From positions 15,579 through 40,983 of the forward strand of contig DKVO01000040.1 in the NCBI GenBank assembly GCA_002491245.1: 25,405 bases of DNA, written 5' to 3'. Position 1 is the stretch's first letter; every line of letters starts with the position of its first letter. A model generated the notes under the pieces. The model searched no databases. It saw only the letters and a program-made list of their open reading frames with translations, and was not told the DNA's origin. The translations under genes were made by a program, and so were the position numbers. Of this stretch, positions 19,818 through 25,405 are shown piece after piece. This DNA comes from Porphyromonadaceae bacterium UBA7176 (GTDB lineage Bacteria; Bacteroidota; Bacteroidia; Bacteroidales; Muribaculaceae).

Positions 19818-22034
19818 CTAAAGTATATCTGCCTTCTGCCAGTTGTCGGGGCCGTATGCTTCTGGGCTGTCCGATGTCTCCACGGCTTGCCCGTGACTCT
19901 GTGCGCGCATCGATATCAGCTCGCCTATTTTGATCTTGCTCTCCATGCGTTCACGCAGGGTCTTCACTGCCTTGATGTCGAGTTGATCGAGGCGTTGACT
20001 GCCGTTGGCCATTTCGAGCCATAGTATTTCGTGTTTTATGATATCGAGAATACCGAAAACCATTCCTCGCGAGGCATTGAACCCGGCCACCGACACCATA
20101 TGCTGCACATCGGCCGGATTATAGGCTACGCCGGTCTCGTTGTCCGACTTCATCGGCCGTCTGCTGCTCATCCAGCCCACCACCATATCGCTCGCCAACT
20201 TCGGCACAGAGTATGCGTTGGCCGTAAACACCGCGTACTCATAGCCTTGCTCCAGAAGCACTGGCAGATCAAGCTCTATATATTCGGCCGCTCCTTTTTT
20301 CTCGGGAATGCTTTGGATATCACCGCTGTGCGAGGCCCCGTTCGTGTCCAGACTATAGTATGCTATGTCGGTGCGCTGATGATTGCCGATAAGCGCACAG
20401 CTCAGGTCCATATCGTAGTGCTGGGCCTCCATTCCTATGCCCCAGTGAAGGAACAGTCTCACCTTGTCGCCGGCAACTTTGAATGTCTGCCCCGGTATGG
20501 CATAACCGATACCGTTCACCGACCGGCCGCGGTCGCCGACAGGCACAGGGCAATCCCACAGCGTCCGCTCGATATACACCTTGTCGCCGGGCAGAGCCTC
20601 GCGCCGTGAGTAGATATTATAAATACACTTCAACACAGCAATCTGTATTTTCGATGCTATGTCCACTCGCTTCCGGCCGGGCAAAGCTGCGAGGCCCGGG
20701 TTTAGCGAAGCTTTCACCATCTGACCCTTGGGCAGATGGATGTATCGGTAGTCGGCTTCGGGCAGGAAATATGCCGCTGCGCCGTTCGACAGCGACACAA
20801 GCAGACGCACCGGCAGACGGTCGGCAATGGACGAGAACGCCTCAAGTGTATCGTCGGCGCCGAAATCAAGTATAGTGTCGTACAGACATCGGGCAAACGC
20901 CCCAGGACGTTCGCTCAGAAGACTGAAAAGACCGGCGCTGTCGTGAGCCTCCCGTGCTGCCTCCACCTTGCCGCCCCACACGCTGTAGTCGCTCCGGTAG
21001 AAACGGTCGAGCACTCCCGTAAGTTTGGCCGACCTATGGCGACGGGCATAGTCGTTGAGGCGCAAAGCACGGATAAAGCGCACCCACATCTGGCGGTGGC
21101 GGTGCATGTCGGCGCAGATCTCCTCCTCCGTCATCGGCAATGCTTCAAACCATCGGGCGACGGCGCCGCAGAACGTACGGCAGTAATGCAGTTTGAAGCG
21201 TGCTTCGGTAGCTTCCTTAGCCTCAACCATACCTGATTTGCGGAGTATACCAGTGAAATATCTGTCTTTGACGTCTTTGGGGCGGTCTACAGTAAGCTCG
21301 CCCGTCTTGCCGTACCACAACATGCGCAGCAACTCTCCCGGCGCTTTCAAGAACCGTAGACCCTCCTCTCCTCCGACTGTAGCGGCGGCGAGCACACGTG
21401 TCTCAACACAGGCTATATTCCCTATCCCGGCAATAAATTCAGGCGGAAGACCCTTCAGCAGACGCACTATATGGTCGGCCTGCGTGGCATCGGGCGGAAG
21501 TGGCATCGACAGTAGCTCTGTGGCATAAGCCTCGGCATCTTTCCTGCTCCACATGCTCAGTATCTTCAGTTCCGCCGTAGTGTCCACACCGGTATTTGCC
21601 GGAGCGGTCTCAAACTGTGTACCGCAGAAAGGACAACCGGTATACCGCCTCAGGTCGAACACCCCATCGGGGATAAAATGGCCGCAGGGCAAGATTGTAC
21701 CCTCGCCTCGAAGTTCCGGGCAGATATTGACTATAAAAGTATAGAAACTGTCGGCGAAGCTTTTGCCTGACGGACGCTCCGCCCAGTCGCGTAAGAGAGC
21801 GGCCCAGTTGGCATCGGTAAGGAAAACCTTGCCGACAAAGTCCGAAATCTCCTTTACGTCGGCTTCGCTGAGCGCATTGAGATGATGAAGACAATCCTCG
21901 TCTACAGTGTATCCGTGCTTCCGAAGCGCGGCAAGCAGACCTGCGGCCGGAGCGCTGAGCTCGGCCGAAGTATGGTCGTCGGGCAGATAAAGGGCACCCT
22001 TGCCAAATGCTACTGTCAACAATTCTGTATTCAT
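19818..22034 (-). CDS. large protein with RING-like zinc site and TerD-like C-terminal region
   Basis: This is a 738-residue soluble protein without a signal peptide. Residues 105-140 hold a RING-like cluster: C117-G-H119, then C134-P-F-C137, with C105 a possible further ligand. Only one zinc site is evident, not the full eight-ligand RING. A long helical middle follows (about 155-480). Residues 525-690 resemble TerD, the tellurite-resistance/chemical-stress Ca2+-binding fold: VRLFLHWGIG, then HYDMDLSCALIG (539-550, acidic D541 and D543), SHSGD (568-572), EYIELDLP and YAVFTANAYS. The closest family I can recall is the MXAN_6230/SCO0854 RING-domain group, named from memory. No other ter genes (terB, terC, terF) lie in the window. 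The start at 22034 follows directly after a REP-like repeat. Confidence 0.85.
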   Translation of the reverse strand: MNTELLTVAFGKGALYLPDDHTSAELSAPAAGLLAALRKHGYTVDEDCLHHLNALSEADVKEISDFVGKVFLTDANWAALLRDWAERPSGKSFADSFYTFIVNICPELRGEGTILPCGHFIPDGVFDLRRYTGCPFCGTQFETAPANTGVDTTAELKILSMWSRKDAEAYATELLSMPLPPDATQADHIVRLLKGLPPEFIAGIGNIACVETRVLAAATVGGEEGLRFLKAPGELLRMLWYGKTGELTVDRPKDVKDRYFTGILRKSGMVEAKEATEARFKLHYCRTFCGAVARWFEALPMTEEEICADMHRHRQMWVRFIRALRLNDYARRHRSAKLTGVLDRFYRSDYSVWGGKVEAAREAHDSAGLFSLLSERPGAFARCLYDTILDFGADDTLEAFSSIADRLPVRLLVSLSNGAAAYFLPEADYRYIHLPKGQMVKASLNPGLAALPGRKRVDIASKIQIAVLKCIYNIYSRREALPGDKVYIERTLWDCPVPVGDRGRSVNGIGYAIPGQTFKVAGDKVRLFLHWGIGMEAQHYDMDLSCALIGNHQRTDIAYYSLDTNGASHSGDIQSIPEKKGAAEYIELDLPVLLEQGYEYAVFTANAYSVPKLASDMVVGWMSSRRPMKSDNETGVAYNPADVQHMVSVAGFNASRGMVFGILDIIKHEILWLEMANGSQRLDQLDIKAVKTLRERMESKIKIGELISMRAQSHGQAVETSDSPEAYGPDNWQKADIL

Positions 22035-22047
22035 CTGAAATTATAAA

Positions 22048-22075
22048 TAGGAACGCGACTCTCCGAGTCGTGCCA
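22048..22075. repeat. 28-bp REP-like repeat with hairpin, copy 1
   Basis: This 28-base segment matches 24670-24697 with a single difference. Its core CGCGACTC-TCC-GAGTCGTG (22054-22072) folds into an eight-pair hairpin, counting one G-U pair, with a TCC loop. Both copies are intergenic and in the same orientation, just upstream of a minus-strand gene or operon. The size and stem resemble bacterial REP elements. No REP-associated transposase gene is in the window. Confidence 0.75.
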
Positions 22076-22089
22076 TACCATATAAAGAA

Positions 22090-22150
22090 AGGGCAATCGA
22101 ACGGCTGGTTTTCCTATATGCAAAATATGAAGTAAGCCGTTCTTGGCCCT
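22090..22150 (-). terminator. imperfect inverted repeat after the phosphatase gene, likely terminator
   Basis: Arms 22090-22106 (AGGGCAATCGAACGGCT) and 22135-22150 (AGCCGTTCTTGGCCCT) are complementary apart from small mismatches and a one-base bulge, around a 28-base A+T-rich loop. The site is 35 bases past the phosphatase stop on the minus strand and upstream of the RING-like protein gene. No long U-run follows the stem, so termination is plausible but not certain. Confidence 0.55.
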
Positions 22151-22184
22151 CTGTTACTTTTACGTAGCTCCGGATTTTTTTCGC

Positions 22185-22718
22185 TTACGGAGCCTGTCTT
22201 TCTTGAGAAAAAATTTCCGCTATGTTGCCGCAGGCATCCTCAAGGAGGTCAAGAACAAGCTCGAAACCCTCAGCTCCCTCATAATATGGGTCAGGGATAT
22301 GGTCATACCGTGTGGCCATGCGGATAAACGCCGCCATCGGCACCACCTTGTCGCGGTCGGCCAGTGTCGGCGCCATCGATCGCAGGTTTTGCTCGTTGTC
22401 ACTGTCCATAGCCACGATAAGGTCGAAATCCTCAAAGTCGCTTGGATGCACCTGACGGCAGATATGGTCAAGGGTCAGGCCACGGCGCAGGGCATGCACT
22501 CGCATCCGCTTGTCGGGTAGTTGACCTACATGCCAGCCGCCGGTGCCGGCCGAGTCTATCTCCCACCGCTCGCTCTCGCCCCGTGACGCTACAATCGATT
22601 TGAGCACACCGTCGGCTGCCGGCGAGCGACAGATGTTGCCCAGGCACACAAACAATACCCGTATCTTATCTTTTCCGGCGACAAGACGCCGGCAGTGTTC
22701 TATTATTCTTTCATCCAT
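22185..22718 (-). CDS. low molecular weight protein-tyrosine phosphatase
   Basis: This 177-residue enzyme of the LMW-PTP family (related to Wzb/Etp and to arsenate reductases of this fold) would hydrolyse phosphotyrosine in the cytoplasm. The P-loop is VLFVCLGNICRSPAADGVL, with nucleophile C25 and R31-S32. The general acid is D143 in DPYY. All catalytic residues are present. The start at 22718 (MDERII) overlaps the stop of the upstream small gene by 8 bases. Starts at 22736 or 22790 are possible but extend further into that gene. No tyrosine kinase or capsule genes are nearby, so its substrate is unknown. Confidence 0.93.
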   Translation of the reverse strand: MDERIIEHCRRLVAGKDKIRVLFVCLGNICRSPAADGVLKSIVASRGESERWEIDSAGTGGWHVGQLPDKRMRVHALRRGLTLDHICRQVHPSDFEDFDLIVAMDSDNEQNLRSMAPTLADRDKVVPMAAFIRMATRYDHIPDPYYEGAEGFELVLDLLEDACGNIAEIFSQERQAP

Positions 22719-22959
22719 GCTCTTGTTGTTTTGCATACCCGAGCACCGTGGGCGACTCCACATCAACACCGTATTCCGCCGCCCGGTCAAGGATGGCGCG
22801 TGCGAGACGCGGCTTCAGTTCCTCGGGGCAATAGCGGAAATATGCCTCTGCAGCTCGCACATGGGCAGCGTCGGGCATCGGATATTCGCGGCGTTCGGGG
22901 AGTCCGAACACACTGTCGGGCAGCTCCTGTTTCTCTCCGTAGGTCAATCTGTCGTTCAT
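22711..22959 (-). CDS. small conserved protein, possibly DUF6582-like
   Basis: This 82-residue cytoplasmic protein starts at MNDRLTYGEKQELPDSVF. The stretch LPDSVFGLPERREYPMPD (14-31), with DAAHVRAAEAYFRYCPEEL after it, resembles a small family often seen in phage and stray bacterial genes, in which an F-(x)-P-x-R-x-Y-P motif is followed by an AHxRxA helix. That assignment is from memory and tentative. A 94-residue reading starts at 22995 but adds an untypical MFIVENKTKD. The stop overlaps the phosphatase start, so the pair is likely cotranscribed. A 9-bp inverted repeat (22958-22966 with 22981-22989) covers the first bases of the start codon. Confidence 0.7.
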   Translation of the reverse strand: MNDRLTYGEKQELPDSVFGLPERREYPMPDAAHVRAAEAYFRYCPEELKPRLARAILDRAAEYGVDVESPTVLGYAKQQEHG

Positions 22960-22989
22960 AGTTGAGTCTTTTGTTTTGTTCTCAACTAT
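22958..22989 (-). promoter_or_regulatory. hairpin covering the start codon of the small protein gene
   Basis: ATAGTTGAG (22958-22966) and CTCAACTAT (22981-22989) are exact reverse complements around a 14-base loop. On the minus strand the second arm ends in the first two bases of the ATG at 22959-22957. Folding would partly hide the initiation site of the small protein. It may alternatively end metK transcription, although no U-run follows. Confidence 0.4.
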
Positions 22990-23013
22990 AAACAACCGTC
23001 GGGCTTCCGTGGT

Positions 23014-24303
23014 TTACAGCACGTCGGCGAACTCGCGGCGGATATCGTCCACAGCGTCGAGTTTCTCCCAGGTGAAAAGCTCTACCTCGCGCGTGAACGG
23101 TGCTTCATAGTGGCTCGAGAATGTCTTGGTCACAGTGCGTGGAGTGCGGCCCACATGGCCATACGATGCCGTCTCTCGGTATATCGGGTTGCGGAGCTTC
23201 AGGCGCTGCTCTATGGCATAGGGGCGCATGTCGAAAAGCTTGCCGACCCGGGCCGCGATCTCTGTGTCGCTCAGCGCAACATGGCTGCTGCCGAAAGTAT
23301 TCACGAAAATATTCACAGGCTCAGCCTTGCCTATGGCATAGGCTACCTGCACAAGCACACGGTCGGCGATGCCGGCGGCGCAGAGGTTTTTGGCGATGTG
23401 ACGTGCCGCATATGCCGCCGAGCGGTCAACCTTGCTGGGGTCCTTGCCCGAGAATGCGCCGCCGCCGTGGGCGCCGTGACCTCCGTAGGTGTCTACGATT
23501 ATCTTGCGCCCGGTCAGGCCGGTATCACCGTGAGGGCCGCCGATCACGAATTTACCCGTCGGGTTCACATAAAGTTTGAAACCACTGTCAAACATATGCT
23601 GCAGCTCCTCTGGTAGCTTCGCACGGGTACGGGGGATAAGTATTGTCTCTACATCGCGGCGTATGGCCTCGAGCATACGCTGGTCTGCCTCTTCCTGACT
23701 CACACCCTCGCCGGCGGCGATGAACTCGTCGTGTTGGGTCGATACAACGATAGTGTCCACCCGTACAGGCCGGTTGTTCTCGTCATATTCTACAGTCACC
23801 TGACTCTTCGAGTCGGGGCGAAGATAAGTCATGTCGACGCCTTCGCGGCGTATTTCGGCAAGAGTCATCATCAGCGAATGACTCAACGCGAGCGTCAGAG
23901 GGATATAGAGAGGTGTTTCATTGGTAGCGTAGCCAAACATCATACCCTGGTCGCCGGCTCCCTGCTCGGCGGCAAGGTCGCGCTCAACGCCGCGGTTTAT
24001 ATCGGCGCTCTGCTCATGCACCGCCAGAAGCACGCCGCACGAATTGCCGTCGAAGCGAAGCTCGCTGCGGTCATAACCGATTTCATTGATCACACGGCGT
24101 GCAGTTTCCTGCATGTCGATATATGCATCGCTCTTGATTTCGCCGGCGATCACTACCTGGCCCGTCGTGACCAAGGTCTCGCATGCGACTTTCGACTGTG
24201 GGTCACGGGCGAGAAATTCGTCGAGGACCGCGTCGCTGATCTGGTCGGCAACCTTGTCGGGATGCCCTTCCGATACTGATTCTGATGTGAAGAGATAGCT
24301 CAT
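23014..24303 (-). CDS. metK: S-adenosylmethionine synthetase MetK
   Basis: MetK makes S-adenosylmethionine from methionine and ATP in the cytoplasm. The 429-residue protein is slightly longer than the E. coli enzyme. It carries the ATP-site motif GHPDKVADQISD (13-24), the methionine-site GDQGMMFGYA (117-126), and the phosphate-binding glycine loop GGGAFSGKDPSKVDRSA (280-296). FVIGGPHGDTGLTGRKIIVDTYGG precedes the last. All three tandem alpha/beta domains appear complete. The start ATG at 24303 is downstream of a roughly 220-base leader that has no other gene. The small protein and phosphatase genes follow 54 bases after the stop. SAM made here is the methyl donor for TrmD. Confidence 0.98.
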   Translation of the reverse strand: MSYLFTSESVSEGHPDKVADQISDAVLDEFLARDPQSKVACETLVTTGQVVIAGEIKSDAYIDMQETARRVINEIGYDRSELRFDGNSCGVLLAVHEQSADINRGVERDLAAEQGAGDQGMMFGYATNETPLYIPLTLALSHSLMMTLAEIRREGVDMTYLRPDSKSQVTVEYDENNRPVRVDTIVVSTQHDEFIAAGEGVSQEEADQRMLEAIRRDVETILIPRTRAKLPEELQHMFDSGFKLYVNPTGKFVIGGPHGDTGLTGRKIIVDTYGGHGAHGGGAFSGKDPSKVDRSAAYAARHIAKNLCAAGIADRVLVQVAYAIGKAEPVNIFVNTFGSSHVALSDTEIAARVGKLFDMRPYAIEQRLKLRNPIYRETASYGHVGRTPRTVTKTFSSHYEAPFTREVELFTWEKLDAVDDIRREFADVL

Positions 24304-24524
24304 TTATTGTAGATTTAGAGATTTTAGGAGGTATACAAAAAAACGCGGCAGCGCACCCATTGACGGAGCGGCGGAGCCACGAAAAACCTGAAATCTAAAA
24401 AAGCGACTCAGAGGGTTACGCCACTATGTGACGACTACCTCGAGTGATTTTAGCATTTTTTCGAGTGGTTGCAAGCAGCCAAATCTGTCCACCGAGACGT
24501 CCGGACCGGAGTCCGCGCCGTTTT
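24304..24524 (-). promoter_or_regulatory. long structured leader of metK with terminator-like hairpin
   Basis: About 220 bases lie between the predicted transcription start and metK. CGTGGC (minus strand, 24381-24376) can pair with GCCGCG (24349-24344) directly before seven U residues (24343-24337), a terminator-like form about 35-75 bases upstream of the start codon. Further upstream CGGAC-TCCG-GTCCG can form a short hairpin with a UNCG-type loop, and a 24-codon ORF starts at once after the promoter. I match none of the SAM riboswitch classes I know. Attenuation is a hypothesis. Confidence 0.45.
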
Positions 24525-24530
24525 CATCTG

Positions 24531-24562
24531 CAAAAATAACACATTTATATCTAATCAGCAAA
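24531..24562 (-). promoter_or_regulatory. metK promoter
   Basis: On the minus strand TATTTTTG (24531-24538) has TTTG (24559-24562) upstream at a 20-base spacer, a full match to the Bacteroidetes promoter pattern. Transcription would start near 24524. Confidence 0.75.
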
Positions 24563-24623
24563 TTTATTTTTATCGCAACCGGAAAAAGCTTTGCAGTTGG
24601 ACGCTCTGGTAGTAACTTAGTAA

Positions 24624-24697
24624 GAAAATGCTCCGCATTTTCACCCCACAGCAACGGGTGAAGCATCGTTAGGAGCGCGACTCTCCGAGTCGTGCCA
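24624..24697. repeat. hairpin cluster with REP-like repeat copy 2
   Basis: Three small hairpins follow one another. GAAAATGC-TCC-GCATTTTC (24624-24642) is a perfect 8-bp stem. CACCC and GGGTG (24642-24646 and 24656-24660) form the second. The third is the 28-base repeat 24670-24697, with stem 24676-24683/24687-24694. The last matches 22048-22075 with one difference. The first and third share a TCC loop, which suggests one compound repeat. The cluster lies between the asnS terminator and the metK promoter. Confidence 0.7.
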
Positions 24698-24710
24698 AAA
24701 ATACAGGCTC

Positions 24711-24747
24711 AAAAACAACGACTGCCGCATCACATGCGGCAGTCGTT
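24711..24747 (-). terminator. intrinsic terminator of asnS
   Basis: A perfect 14-bp stem (24717-24730 with 24734-24747) with a three-base loop is followed on the minus strand by G and five T residues. It begins 11 bases after the asnS stop codon. The plus-strand side also has a T-run (24754-24759), so it may work in both directions. Confidence 0.9.
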
Positions 24748-24757
24748 AAAGTCTTTT

Positions 24758-25405
24758 TTAGAACTCTGCGTTGTTCGGTGTACGGGGGAAGGGGATTACA
24801 TCGCGGATGTTGGCCATGCCTGTCACAAACAGCATCAGGCGCTCGAAACCAAGACCGAAGCCCGAGTGAGGCACTGTGCCGAAACGGCGTGTATCGAGAT
24901 ACCACCACATATCCTTCATCGGTATGTTGAGCTCTTCGATTCGGGCGAGCAGCTTGTCATAGTCAGCCTCGCGCTCGCTGCCGCCGATAATTTCACCGAT
25001 TTTCGGGAACAGAACATCCATCGCACGGACAGTACGTCCATCATCGTTCTGCTTCATATAGAAAGCCTTGATATCCTTGGGATAGTCGGTGAGGATAACC
25101 GGTTTCTTGAAATGCTGCTCCACAAGGTAGCGCTCATGCTCGCTCTGAAGGTCGATGCCCCATTCTACCGGAACCTCGAACTTTTGGACCGATGCCTTCA
25201 GTATCTCGATGCCTTCGGTATAGGTCAGGCGCACGAAATCGTTGTGCAGCACAAACTCCATGCGGTTTACAAGCTCCGGGTCGAAGTGCTCTGACAGGAA
25301 ATCGATATCATCGCGGCAGTGGTCGAGGACATATTGGATGCAATACTTCACAAACTCCTCGGCCAGGTCCATATTGTCGGTGATGTCGTAGAACGCCATT
25401 TCAGG
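24758..25405 (-). CDS. asnS: asparaginyl-tRNA synthetase AsnS (N-terminal part cut off by window edge)
   Basis: AsnS attaches asparagine to tRNA-Asn. It is a class IIb enzyme with a dimeric catalytic core. Only the C-terminal 215 codons are here, and the frame is open to the right edge with PEMAFYD as its first readable motif. The C-terminal catalytic part shows LQSEHERYLVEQHFKKPVIL, VRAMDVLFPKIGEIIGGSERE and the class II motif 3 GFGLGFERLMLFVTGMANIRD, followed by IPFPRTP. The GSERE and DMWWYLDTRRFGT stretches separate AsnS from AspRS and LysRS. The stop is at 24758, followed by a strong terminator. The missing N-terminal OB-fold domain and motif 1 lie outside the window. Confidence 0.96.
   Translation of the reverse strand, partial: PEMAFYDITDNMDLAEEFVKYCIQYVLDHCRDDIDFLSEHFDPELVNRMEFVLHNDFVRLTYTEGIEILKASVQKFEVPVEWGIDLQSEHERYLVEQHFKKPVILTDYPKDIKAFYMKQNDDGRTVRAMDVLFPKIGEIIGGSEREADYDKLLARIEELNIPMKDMWWYLDTRRFGTVPHSGFGLGFERLMLFVTGMANIRDVIPFPRTPNNAEF

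Noticed and set aside
23100..23616. Plus-strand frames of 159 and 168 codons across metK
   Set aside because: They are antisense to a complete MetK with all motifs and show no domain sign.
24326..24332. AGGAGGT, a strong Shine-Dalgarno-like sequence
   Set aside because: It is on the plus strand, antisense to the metK leader, with no gene behind it. Bacteroidetes genes in this window do not use such sites.
24424..24666. Minus-strand 80-codon frame in the gap between asnS and metK
   Set aside because: It starts upstream of the metK promoter and spans the promoter and leader. It has no recognisable domain and coincides with a hairpin cluster and repeat, so a real protein is unlikely.

Overview
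The window looks like a chromosomal core segment of a gut Bacteroidales bacterium, most probably Muribaculaceae. The reasons are Bacteroidetes-type promoters (a -7 box TAnnTTTG with TTTG about 20 bp upstream), no Shine-Dalgarno sequences, GldD/GldE homologues beside a phosphopantetheinyl transferase, a thiamin TonB receptor plus PnuT unit under a TPP riboswitch, and a pdxJ-exbB-exbD-tonB block divergent from NAD kinase. The family-level assignment is inference from protein style and G+C-rich codon use. I found no prophage, CRISPR array, rRNA, tRNA or intact insertion sequence.

Layout, left to right. 1-3305 (minus): trmD, a FtsB/DivIC-type septum protein, a small membrane protein and mutS (cut by the left edge at its Walker A motif), under one promoter. 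3345-5958 (plus): a small lipoprotein, a CorA-type metal transporter and an AI-2E-family permease. 5901-8422 (minus): GldE-like CBS/CorC membrane protein, GldD-like lipoprotein and Sfp-type PPTase. 8465-9466 (minus): malate dehydrogenase, ending at a perfect 19-bp palindrome that also carries the GldE promoter. 9571-12524 (minus): TPP riboswitch, TonB-dependent receptor and PnuT, a thiamin uptake operon. 12547-15009 (plus): a repeat-rich regulatory region, an SDR oxidoreductase and an A+T-richer polytopic membrane protein. 15014-17720 (minus): pdxJ-exbB-exbD-tonB. 17607-19781 (plus): a CBS-less accessory protein, NAD kinase and a YgjP-type metallopeptidase. 19818-22034 (minus): a 738-residue protein with a RING-like zinc site and a TerD-like C-terminal region. 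22185-24562 (minus): metK with a long leader, then a small protein overlapping a low-molecular-weight phosphatase. 24758-25405 (minus): the 3' part of asnS.

The genes link in several ways. ExbB/ExbD/TonB would energise outer-membrane receptors such as the thiamin receptor, whose substrate would then cross the inner membrane through PnuT. Most other genes are housekeeping (mismatch repair, tRNA methylation and charging, SAM, NADP, PLP).

The least ordinary parts are the RING-like/TerD-like protein, a 33-bp repeated promoter that in one copy is half of a palindrome, three helically spaced 11-bp repeats ahead of the SDR gene with a remnant duplication of its start, a CBS-stripped protein with an inserted acidic loop, and the metK leader with a terminator-like hairpin.
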